The translations under genes and the position numbers were made by a program. Source: Triparma columacea (taxonomy: Eukaryota > Sar > Bolidophyceae > Parmales > Triparmaceae). Taken from it: a stretch of DNA of 14,323 bases. Under the pieces are notes generated by a model that was not told the origin of the DNA, did not search any database, and worked only from the letters and a program-made list of their open reading frames with translations. Below, piece by piece: positions 1 to 8,050 of this stretch. The stretch covers positions 1 to 14,323 of the forward strand of contig BRYA01001341.1 of NCBI GenBank assembly GCA_030267965.1. Direction: 5' to 3'. The stretch's first letter is position 1; each line of letters begins with the position of its first letter.

Positions 1-209
1 AACTGGATTCAACATGCCGGCGACACCGGCACTGAGCGAGAGGTATTAAGTTGGAAGGGGGGTAATTTGTAACACTTTTTTGTACACGACAACAACATTT
101 GTTAATTTGAGATTGATTCATCTGGGCAGGCGGGCAAACCTCCATCCTCCTCTTCAGTCCATGAGTTAAAGTACACACGTCAATCTTGCTGCCCTACATC
201 CCAGCTCCA

Positions 210-1010
210 TTACATGAGTCGGTCGCTTTCCCCGCATATGATCCTTGTGAAATACCACGCCCCCCCTACATGCCACATACCGTGCGCTAGGAAGTATCCC
301 TTGTAGTACCCCTTCAGTTTGAGAACACCTCCAGCTAGAAGGAGGAGTAGACAGGGTATGAAATGGAGGGCGGAACGTTTGTAGAAACATATGGAGAAAT
401 AGAACCCGTATGTTGTGGCGCAGAGGAGATCGAATTGGTTTAGGAATACCGTGAGGGACATCTGGGAGGTTGTTAGACAATGGAAACACTGGCATGTGTG
501 GAATGATGTAGATGCGAGTGATATTAGGATTATTAGGATGAGACTTACTGAGGGGGAGGAACATAATGGAGAGAGGGTAGGGTGGAGTGGGAGGGTCTTT
601 TGAGAGCGGGATGATATGAAGTATGCGGCAAGGGGGTAGAATATGTTGGTTGATAGGAAGGCTATGCGAACCCAAAATGGTTGGGATTGAATATTGTGAT
701 TGTGGGTGTGGTTGTCAGAGGTTGTGAATGACTCTGCTATTAGTTCAAGGTAGGTTGGGACGGAGGGTGGAACGGAGGGTGGAATTGAGGGTGGAATGGA
801 GGGTGGAATGGAGGGTGTTTTTGAGTCCTTTTGACGAGGCACTTTAGGTCCTTGTGATCTTGATCTTCTCCTTCTATTTGAAGACATCTTTGGTGATGTA
901 GTTGATTTAGAAGTTGATTTATGAGTTGTCGATTGTCTGCGAGTGACGACCATATTGACTGGAATTAGGATGGAATGATGCCAATTTCTCCTTTTGCCCA
1001 TTTTGCCCAT
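210..1010 (-). CDS. CREST-superfamily (TMEM8/myomaker-like) multi-TM protein
   Basis: Single open frame of 266 residues from the outermost ATG at 1010; ATGs at 953 (247 aa) and 887 are equally possible and would leave more room for the divergent EngB promoter. Seen: a basic, Ser/Thr-rich N-terminus, a proline repeat (SIPP/SVPP units), then about five hydrophobic segments. The second carries S167-x3-H171 followed by Cys residues, the third has D194, and the last has H243-x3-H247. Known: S-x3-H, Asp and H-x3-H are the metal-site signature of CREST membrane hydrolases (PAQR receptors, alkaline ceramidases, TMEM8/myomaker DUF3522); the H-x-C after the serine motif and the GMWH context look closest to TMEM8/myomaker. 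Inferred: a zinc-dependent lipid-modifying or fusion-related membrane protein. Odd: only about 49 residues separate the Asp from H-x3-H, so two of the usual seven TM segments seem to be missing. Family moderately sure; function unknown. Confidence 0.55.
   Translation of the reverse strand: MGKMGKRRNWHHSILIPVNMVVTRRQSTTHKSTSKSTTSPKMSSNRRRRSRSQGPKVPRQKDSKTPSIPPSIPPSIPPSVPPSVPTYLELIAESFTTSDNHTHNHNIQSQPFWVRIAFLSTNIFYPLAAYFISSRSQKTLPLHPTLSPLCSSPSVSLILIILISLASTSFHTCQCFHCLTTSQMSLTVFLNQFDLLCATTYGFYFSICFYKRSALHFIPCLLLLLAGGVLKLKGYYKGYFLAHGMWHVGGAWYFTRIICGESDRLM
760..817. repeat. 12-bp minisatellite inside the CREST-like gene
   Basis: Almost five copies of a 12-bp unit of the type ATGGAGGGTGGA on the plus strand. 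On the coding (minus) strand it encodes the tetrapeptide SIPP/SVPP, giving a flexible proline-rich linker before the first TM segment. The unit is a multiple of three, so copy-number change keeps the frame. Confidence 0.9.
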
Positions 1011-1020
1011 TTCTTTGAGA
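954..1020. promoter_or_regulatory. Very short bidirectional start region
   Basis: The divergent EngB ATG (1021) and the likely ATG of the CREST-like gene (953, or 1010 if the longest ORF is used) are separated by at most about 67 bases unless the start at 887 is used. No TATA box is evident. The 5' ends of the two transcripts probably overlap. This call rests on gene layout only. Confidence 0.3.
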
Positions 1021-2726
1021 ATGAGTTCAAAAAGGATGACTTTATCGTTTATACGGAATATTCTCAATGTATACGATAATCAAATTGGTATAAATCTACG
1101 AGGAGTGAATAATATTAGAAGATTAACCACAAGAATAGCCACAAGAACAAGAGTACCCACAATGGTCGAGCCCCCCAGCCCTCCATTTCCATTCCTATCT
1201 TCATCCCTTTCTCCATCCATAGCTCCATCCACTCGTAGGTCATATCATAGATCATATCATAAATGTAAACCAACAATATCATCCAAAACAAACAAAGATG
1301 ACATTAAAGATCACAAGAAAATACCAAACAAAAACAACAATACTGCACACAATACTGTTACATCCTTTGTATCTCCAAACATTGATATGTCAACGTCCGT
1401 CTCAACATCAGTTTCAACATCAACACTAGCTTCAACACCCACCAATTCGACAAACACCTCCTTCACCTCCACCACAACCCCTCCAACATCCCCCTCAATA
1501 TCAAACCGCGCTGCATTCAAATCAATAACACCATCGAAAAACGTACTAAACTACATCAAGAGCATAGGAGTAGGAATCCCCCCCAAAATAAACCACCAAA
1601 AAACCCGTTCGAAAAAACAAAGACCAAAACAGCACTCCCGAACCAACCAATATCAGAAACGACAAACAACATTCAACCCTAACTCCAAGCATGTATACAC
1701 CACCACATCATCCACCCCGATAAAACCAGCATTACCACCACCACCACCATTCGATCCTTTAACGCGGAGTAGTGTAAAAGTAAAACATAAATTCGGAATC
1801 GGTGATCCCATCCCGCAAGGTGATAGTAACTACCCAGAGGTTGCGCTAGTCGGGAGGAGTAACGTAGGGAAGGTAAGTGTGTGTGGGGATTAATTTCCAA
1901 AAGGAGGAACGTTATGAGGAACACATCTTCTAAATTTGTTAAGGGGAGTTGAGGTTTTTGGTTATCTCACACGTCGTACCGCACGTCGTAGTCTACGTTA
2001 ATGAACGCTTTATTATACGGAAACCTCCAAGTATCATCATCTAGTGATTCCGATGACGCTGACGACAGTAATCTAATAACCCTCCTACCCCGATTATCGA
2101 AAAACTCAACCCGTGGTAAGACACCATCATCATACAAACTCCCACCTGGTGTAAAAGCAACCGTATCATCCAAACCAGGGGAGACTCGGTCAATAACATT
2201 TTACAGTTTGAAATCACGTGGTGAGGTTAACGGGGTTACTATAGTAGATATGCCTGGATATGGGTTTGCGTATGGAAAGGAGGGGTATAGGGATGTTTGT
2301 TATGATTATTTAACTGGGGTTAGAGGGGGGAGTTTGAAGAGGTTGATGGTTTTGGTTGATGGGAGACACGGATTGAAAAGAGCGGATAGAGAGTTTTTAA
2401 AAGGGATGGAAGATATCGTTATTAGGAGCGGGAAAAAAGAGGGGAAGGAGGAACGTAGGAGGTTCCCACCACTGCAGATAGTACTAACGAAGTGTGATTT
2501 GGTGAAGCAAGTCGACCTTGCTAGAAGAGTAGTCCAAGTAAAAACCGAAGTAAGCTCACTACTTCGAAGGGAGTACGGTAATTTCCAGGTTATGGTAGTT
2601 AGCGCGAAGCCGGGGTTGGGGTATAATAATGTTAAGGGGAAGGAGAGAAAAGCGAAAGGGGGGGTTTGGGAGATACAGAGAGAGATTAGCGGATTGGTTA
2701 AGAGAAGGGAGGATAGGAAAGAGTAG
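1021..2726 (+). CDS. engB: EngB/YihA-type ribosome-biogenesis GTPase, organelle-targeted
   Basis: Two exons, 1021-1872 and 1992-2726, joined in phase 0 across a 119-bp GTAAGT...AG intron; 528 residues. Splicing restores the P-loop GRSNVGK|ST (residues 278-286). Other motifs: G2 context KPGET at about 345-349, G3 DMPGYG at 370-375, G4 TKCD at 450-453, G5 SAK at 488-490. The DxPGYG motif plus a V-D-x-R-H-x-L-K-x-x-D segment is diagnostic of EngB. In bacteria EngB assists large-subunit ribosome assembly, and eukaryotic relatives act in plastids or mitochondria. The first ATG is 1021, with another at 1036. The first roughly 45 residues are basic, hydroxylated and nearly free of acidic residues, like a mitochondrial (or plastid) presequence. 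About 230 further residues of Ser/Thr/Asn/Lys/Pro-rich low complexity precede the GTPase domain, so the protein is more than twice the bacterial length. There is also an acidic/Ser insert of about 45 residues between G1 and G2. Which organelle it enters cannot be decided here. Confidence 0.88.
1873..1991 (+). other. Intron of the EngB-like gene
   Basis: Begins GTAAGT at 1873 and ends GTAG at 1991, 119 bases, phase 0, with in-frame stops if retained. Removing it joins GRSNVGK to STLMNALL, the expected EngB P-loop, which is strong internal proof of both splice sites. Confidence 0.9.
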
Positions 2727-2772
2727 TTTGGGGGAAATTTTGGGGGCGCCGAAGGCGCAGAGTTAACGTTAC

Positions 2773-2784
2773 TTAGGGTTAGGG
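2773..2784 (+). repeat. Interstitial pair of telomere repeats
   Basis: Two exact TTAGGG copies in the 111-base gap between the convergent EngB-like gene and the small minus-strand gene. They match the repeat at the chromosome end about 11.5 kb away. Confidence 0.6.
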
Positions 2785-2837
2785 AATGTGGTAGTTGGGG
2801 GGGTTTTAGGAGAGTAATAAGGGAAGGTTATTTCTTA

Positions 2838-3192
2838 CTATAGACTCGTTCTGACCGAACCCTTCTTTATGTTATTGTACTGAGGGGGGGGGGGGAGAGG
2901 GTATGGTTAAAAAGTGGATGGGGGTAACCAACCCTCGCATCAATAACTTCCTGTTTCCCTTGCTAAGTTTCGCCGATTCAACATCCTCGTCTTCTCATGT
3001 TCTCACCTCCTCTACGATCCCCTCCAAAAACCTCCTCCTAATAAGATTGTTATCCTCCTCCCCAGGCCTGACGTACATATCACCATTTCCCCAACCGAAT
3101 AACTCCTTGTTTGGGGAAGTATGATGGACGGCGGATATCAAACAACATACGATGAACAGAAGAGCGGGGAAGAACGCTGCGTTGGAATTCAT
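2838..3192 (-). CDS. Predicted 75-aa secreted or membrane-anchored peptide, two exons
   Basis: Minus-strand model: exon 1 is 3192-3007 (62 codons from ATG), the intron is 3006-2880 (127 bases, donor GTGAGA, acceptor TCAG after a 12-base pyrimidine run), and exon 2 is 2879-2838 (13 codons and TAG), joined in phase 0. The product begins with a few polar residues, then a hydrophobic stretch (about residues 5-22, LLFIVCCLIS core) resembling a signal peptide or N-terminal anchor. The rest is a short charged tail with an acidic GEEDNN segment and an RRR cluster. I recognise no family. Support comes from the splice sites, an intron size matching confirmed introns nearby, and the signal-like start. 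It runs convergently with the EngB-like gene, whose stop is 111 bases away. A plus-strand ORF of 73 codons overlaps it but crosses the intron and looks less protein-like. Without transcript data this remains a prediction. Confidence 0.45.
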
Positions 3193-3197
3193 TTAGA

Positions 3198-3419
3198 CTA
3201 AGGAATGGGGGAGAGAGGAGTGGGGGGAGTTAGTTTTTCTTGTGCAATCGAGGGAGAGGCTTTCATGTAATGAGCCGCAGACTTGAACAGAAACTCCGGA
3301 GACTCGACCCGAAGGCTGCTCTGCACACCACGCAGATTCTCGGCATAAACATACCCCCCACCCTCCACACACACACACACACCCCCTCCCCCTCTCTCGA
3401 CCTTGGCTCATGTTTTTAC
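3198..3419 (-). other. Possible 5'UTR intron of the small minus-strand gene
   Basis: Just upstream of the ATG at 3192 the minus strand shows a CTAAC branch-like site (3233-3229), a C/T-rich tract and TTAG at the acceptor (ending at 3198), all typical of introns in this window. A GTAAAA donor lies at 3419. The acceptor side is convincing; the donor is a guess. The interval contains a CA/TG microsatellite. Confidence 0.3.
3366..3382. repeat. CA/TG dinucleotide microsatellite
   Basis: About eight CA copies flanked by C-rich sequence, between the divergent small gene and the channel gene. Open frames through it on both strands are repeat artefacts. Confidence 0.8.
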
Positions 3420-3486
3420 TTGTTGGGGACAGGGTGGAGGGGATTGATATCATAACCTAGCGCGTTTTGATCGGAAAGGAGACACG

Positions 3487-3651
3487 ATGGAACGCGACCT
3501 TTTAACTCAACCACGGAAGACATACCTTGGTTCTTCAATTCACACTCAAACTCAAAAATGGTTTCTTTCGAAAAGTGCTCTCTTTTGCTGTTCTTGTTCC
3601 TTGTTCCTTTCCTCGAAATATTGGTGGATCCACCTTATTTCAACTGACTAA
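3487..3651 (+). other. Upstream ORF ending in TAATG overlap with the channel start
   Basis: A 54-codon frame from ATG 3487 (A at -3, G at +4) runs to TAA at 3649-3651, sharing the A of the channel's ATG at 3651. It is in a different frame from the channel. If the transcript starts upstream of 3487, ribosomes translating it would terminate exactly at the main start, an arrangement associated with termination-reinitiation. The peptide is not recognisable. Confidence 0.3.
3558..3647 (+). other. In-frame hydrophobic upstream ORF (possible readthrough extension)
   Basis: A 29-codon frame from ATG 3558, with a strong start context (AAAATGG), encodes a short polar head, a Leu/Phe-rich hydrophobic helix (about residues 8-23, core LLLFLFLVPFLEILV) and a short tail. 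It ends at TGA 3645-3647. The next codon is CTA and the one after is the channel's ATG, all in the same frame. Either this is a regulatory uORF, or leaky termination at UGA-CUA adds an extra N-terminal TM helix to the channel. The frame relation is seen directly; the function is inferred. Confidence 0.4.
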
Positions 3652-6600
3652 TGGCTTCAGAAGAGAAGCTCACGGGCATGCCCGAACCCGACATAAAGAA
3701 AGCATGGGAGTTCTACGAAAAGTTCACTCTTCCTAGGCGCGTCTTGGTGAGTGCTACTACCCCTAAATCTTCCAGGGGTCCGAGGGAACAGCGGTCAACT
3801 TGGGGGATGAGATTTTTTCCCCCACATGCTTCATCTCAGACCGTATTCCGGTATCTAGCCAGCCCTCAAAGCCGGTCGGTTTCCAATATACCACTGAATG
3901 TACTTTCAGATAACAATGAAATCCCCAAAATGAAGACTTTTCATCCCAACGAACGTTGCCCTTCTTCCAGGCAGGCCCCTTGAACTTTGACTCAGGGTTG
4001 TCATTTCTCCTCCTCTCCGCGACATCCCCCCCCTTCCCCCCCTCCCACTCTCGTATTCCCACCCCCCCCACTCCTTCTTCCTCCCTTGACCCATCTGACC
4101 CATCCAACACCCCCTCCTCCCCGCTATCCAACCACAGAAAGACCCCAACTCCACCGACGACTACAGGAAGCTCGAGCCTGGAGAGGAGGCCGAGGGTTCC
4201 GACGTCTACTCGGTCTGGGGCACCCCCTTGGACGAGATCGGTGACTTTGGTCTTGGTATCTACCTCTATTTCTACACCCTTGTGATCCTCGTAGGGACCA
4301 TGGTCATATGCATCTGCCTCAACATCCCCGCAATGCAGCACTACAACTCCAACGACTACCCCGTCAACGGCGTCAGTAACTTCCAGCTCTCCATCGGCGG
4401 CAACGCTGTCTGTGACACCATCATCCCCGTCTGCACCAACTTGGCGAACTCCTGCACCTGCACCATCAAGGAGATCGACACCTCAGGAACCTACCTCGCA
4501 CAGGAGGAAAGCAGGTTCTACATCGACGGCGACGACTGCGCACTCAAGACCGCCTGCAGCATGGACTTCAAGCTGGCCAACTGGGACATGGCCATGCTTC
4601 TCTTCCTCATCATTGGCCTCTTCGGCCTCAGCAAGGTCCAGAACAAGATTGTCGAGGAGGCCGACGAGGCCGAGCAGACCGCTCAGGACTACTCCATAAT
4701 GGTCCAGGACCCCGACGCCAACGCTACCTCCCCCGACGAGTGGCAGCAGTTCTTCTCCCAGTTCGGCCACGTTAGCTACGTCACCGTTGCCATCGACAAC
4801 GGGGAGCTCATCAGGAAGCTCGCAGAGAGGAGGCTCGTATCGAGGATGATCGCATTCGAGACAGCCACTGACGAGGACAAGGCAAGCATGTTCGACCCCA
4901 CCGAGGTAAGGAGTGGAGAGAGGAAACAGGAGTGAAGAGAGGAAACTAGAGACCTGGCGAGCGAGCAGAGCAAAGGAATCAGACCCGAAAGCTAACCCCC
5001 CCTTCTCCGATCACCCTCTCCCTCCCCCCTTCACCCCCCTTCACCCACACCAGAACGAGACCGTGTTCGAAGGACTCTCCGACTTCAAGAAGAAGCTTAT
5101 TGGAGTCGGACTTTCCAACGACGTCTCCAACATGAGGAAGAACATTCTGAAAATCGACGACGAAATCAGGGAGCTCTGCAAGAAGGAGTACTCCGCCCAG
5201 AAGGTCTTTGTCGTCTTCGAGACCGAGGCCAGCCAGAGGGCCTGCCTAAAGGAGATGACAATCGGGACCATCCCAGCACTCATGGACACCGCCATGAACA
5301 TCCCCGAGGCCATGCGTTTCCGCGGCACCAACATCCTCTCCGTCAACGAGGCCCCGGAGCCAACCGACGTCATCTGGGTGAACCTTGAGACCACCATCAA
5401 ACACCAGGTCATCGAACTTAGCACAACCATGTTCGTCACGTGCTTCATCATCACTATCCTTGCGCTCCTCATCTGGCAGATTTCCGGTAAGTTGTCGTTG
5501 GTTATATTATGTATATTTGTGCTGTCGCTTGAGGGCGGGCCCTAACTCTCAACCCCCTTCCTCCCTTTCCTACTCCTTCACGTATAGATTCAAGCCCCAC
5601 CATCGCCGGTTTCTTCATCTCAGCCTGTAACGGAGGTCTTCCTGCCTTCCTCAAGGCGCTCAACGAGACCGAGGAGCACCTCACCCAGGGATCCCGCCAG
5701 ACCTCCTTTCTTCTCAAGCTCGTCCTCTCCCGTTGGATGACAGCCGCCATTGTTATCTGGCTCATCAGGGGCTTCGAGAACACCCTCAAGGAGTCCTTCA
5801 TGACCAAGGCAGCCGCCGTCCTCTTTGCAGACGCCTTCACCACACCCATTCTCAGGCTCATGGATATCGGAGGGAGATTGGGAAGGCACTACTCAGCAAA
5901 GTCGGCCAAGACCCAGGAGAAGGTAAGCAAGGAAAGGGCACTATCTTTCTTCTGTTTCTATTATAGGGCACAAGGCTCTTTTCTTTTCGACTCTTTCTTG
6001 TTTATGGGGTTACTAATCCCCTCTCTCGCCTCACTCGCAGATGAATTCCTTCTTCACCAACACCGCCTGGTTCCTTGCTGAGCGCTACACCGACATGACT
6101 AAGTCTCTTTTCGTTGGGCTCTTCTACTCCACCCTTTACCCTGGAGGACTCGTCTGGACCACATGTTCCTTCGTCATGTGCTACTGGATTGACAAGTACT
6201 GCCTCTTCAGGCTCTGGAAGCAGCCCCCTGCCATCGACGCCTCGCTCACCGCTGCCTCCAGGCTTCAGATCGCCGTCATCTGCATCTTCCACTCCATCAT
6301 TGCCGGGCTATTCTTCGCTGGCTACCCCTTCGACAACCTGGGAGCAACAACCACTGTCTCTACTGGACCCACTGTCACCACCATCGCCCTCGACGGAACT
6401 ACTTCCGACACCACTGCCGACCTGACGGACGCCTCCAAGCTCCTATACTACCCTGTCGATATGGTCCCCCCAAGTTTTCTCAACAACCTTGCTTTTGCCG
6501 ATGACTCCCCCTGGATGTCTGACGATCAGAAGAACGCTGTGAAGCTCATCTCCATCATCAACATCATTATCATGATCATTGTTTGTGTCGGATATTTCGG

Positions 6601-6940
6601 ACGTACCGCCGCCTTCAGCATCTACAAGCTCTTCCACGGAGAATACATTGCTGTCGGAGATCCCAACCCGGACCTCTTCTCCTTCGTCACCGGCATTGAG
6701 TCCTACATCCCATGCTACGTGACCGACAAGCTCCCCCTCCCCCTCCTCTGCTGCGACCTTACTCTCTTCGACAACGATCACATCTCCTTCACCGCCGACT
6801 ACTCCAAGCAGGATGTTACGAAGGACTCCATCATGCTCGAAATCCAAAAGTCTGGGGTCGACACCTCCAAATGCTTCAGCATCTGCAAGCAGTACAAGTC
6901 ACCCGAGCTTATCGCCTCCGAAAACGCGAGGGGAAAGTAG
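3651..6940 (+). CDS. CSC1/OSCA/TMEM63-like mechanosensitive-channel family protein
   Basis: Five exons: 3651-3746, 4138-4905, 5054-5486, 5588-5922, 6041-6940; 843 residues. All introns are GT-AG (391, 148, 101 and 118 bases; phases 0, 0, 1, 0). Order: acidic cytosolic N-terminus; TM at about 70-94; an external loop with six Cys (124, 131, 138, 140, 166, 172); TM at about 181-198; an RRM-like cytosolic domain (about 216-400) that starts DYSIMV, contains VFVVFETEASQRAC and closes with APEPTDVIWVNL. Then come about seven TM helices, including the ERYTDM...DKYCLFRLWKQPP block in exon 5, and a short tail. The A-P-x-P-x-D-x-x-W-x-N-L motif after a split RRM-like domain is the hallmark of CSC1/OSCA/TMEM63, which are tension- or osmotically gated, Ca2+-permeable cation channels. 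Anoctamins are the alternative fold-mates but lack that motif. Codons are strongly G/C-ending, unlike its neighbours, suggesting high expression. Family fairly sure; gating and ion unknown. Confidence 0.75.
3747..4137 (+). other. Long first intron of the channel gene
   Basis: 391 bases, GTGAGT donor at 3747 and CCACAG acceptor at 4137, phase 0. It is about three times longer than the other introns. Its last 120 bases are an exceptionally C-rich pyrimidine tract with almost no purines, which produces spurious Pro/Ser-rich open frames on the plus strand. Confidence 0.8.
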
Positions 6941-8033
6941 GTTGCGAGTAATGCAAACGAATGATTGGAGTGTGAGTGCGGGTTATTGTTCTTATAAGGA
7001 AAGAGAGGGTAGCATGAAGTTAAAATAAGCCGCAGAAGTTCGTAGAGGGCTCGGGCATGCCAGACTGCGAGAATATAAAGATTTTTTTTTGATCTCGAAA
7101 CAACCTGCGACTATGGACCTTTTGAAGTAGTGAGGTAGTGTGGTTTCTTCTTCCCTTTGGGCGGGTTGGGTTGGAAGGAGGCAAGGGAATGGGAGGGTGA
7201 AGGAAATGTGATGAACGTTTTTTCAAAGCTACAGTATTTTCGAATGTAGGGAGGAAGGCGACAGTACCGAGGTCGTTGAGAGGAAGGCTGTGTATATAGG
7301 GTCCGTGCGACTCTTTGGGTCGATTTGAGGGATTGGGAAGGAGGAGGGCCCAGGAGAGGGTGCAGAAATATAGATACAATTTTGTTATTGGGAAGATATA
7401 GCGTACTTGAAATAGCAAATGGGAGCAAACGCTGATCTTAGGACTGGAAACACGAAGAAATAGAGGCATAGACGGAGTTCAAGGTGTGTTAAATTAACTT
7501 TCTAAAACCCTCAAAACAATTTCTGAATACACCAATCTCATTTACATCGCATTGTCGTATTCGTTGCAACAAGAAGATCGATAATACTACACAACAATCA
7601 GAAAATAGAGTTTGACGGCTTTAAGTGTTGACTGAAGCATAATACTAGCTCACACCACTCCCGGCCAACGTCGTGAGCACAAGCAATTTAGTTCTCATTT
7701 GGAAGGTGAGAATGTGAAGAGAGGGGCGAAAAGGCTTGACATTGGATCGGAGCGGTATATTGAGGGGTTCTATGTGCCTGATCGTGATGATGAGGCCTGC
7801 CCCCACCCTGCAACTTGCCTTCCAGATGAGGACTGGCGTTAGGCACTTGCGATGGACTCTCACAGATTGGGTGATTTTGGAAAATATAAAAACGCGCAAT
7901 AATGAACCACTATACGAATATTCCAATTTACAACATCTTTACTCACACCTAAAAACGCCGCTCCGCCACCTTCTTTTTACGCACGTCGATCTCGAACGCA
8001 TGATTTTCAGCGCCAAATCAAATCAAGATCGTC
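6941..8033. other. Intergenic region, 1.1 kb
   Basis: Holds the 3' flank of the channel gene and the 5' flank of the START/XK gene. I see no RNA gene and no convincing protein. Items of note: a GTGAGA...TTCCAG interval at 7706-7825 that could be a 5'UTR intron, a weak TATA-like site at about 7883, and an uORF at 8000. A 149-codon minus-strand frame at 7020-7469 has no recognisable features. Confidence 0.6.
7883..7891 (+). promoter_or_regulatory. TATA-like element upstream of START/XK gene
   Basis: An AATATAAAA sequence about 145 bases before ATG 8034, on the correct strand and followed by GC-containing sequence. Position and sequence allow a TATA box, but such A/T strings occur by chance and no start site is known. 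Confidence 0.25.
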
Positions 8034-8050
8034 ATGGAGGGCGAGGTTGA
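8000..8050 (+). other. Short uORF overlapping the START/XK start codon
   Basis: ATG at 8000 opens a 16-codon frame that passes through the main ATG (8034) out of frame and stops at TGA 8048-8050. If it lies within the mature transcript it would reduce initiation at 8034; if transcription starts downstream of 8000 it is irrelevant. Confidence 0.3.

Noticed and set aside
15..31. Six-base hairpin TGCCGG/CCGGCA near the left edge
   Set aside because: Short stem without a T-run or neighbouring gene end; common by chance in GC-rich sequence.
2746..2758. GCGCC-GAA-GGCGC hairpin after the EngB stop
   Set aside because: A five-base stem is too short to call a terminator in a eukaryote.
2903..3124. 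73-codon plus-strand ORF
   Set aside because: Antisense to the two-exon minus-strand gene and running through its intron; Ser/Leu/Pro-rich with no recognisable motif.
3193..3455. Open frames on both strands around the CA/TG microsatellite, one vaguely like an RNase P protein N-terminus (FLFKSAAHYMK)
   Set aside because: The frames cross a dinucleotide repeat, the minus frame ends in an intron-like pyrimidine tract, and the resemblance is too short to support a gene.
3906..4285. Pro/Ser/Thr-rich plus ORFs and Gly-rich minus ORFs
   Set aside because: Produced by the C-rich tract of the first channel intron; splicing restores the correct channel frame.
7020..7469. 149-codon minus-strand ORF
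   Set aside because: Begins in intergenic sequence, has no domain, no clear splice structure and a simple Pro/Leu/Ser composition.
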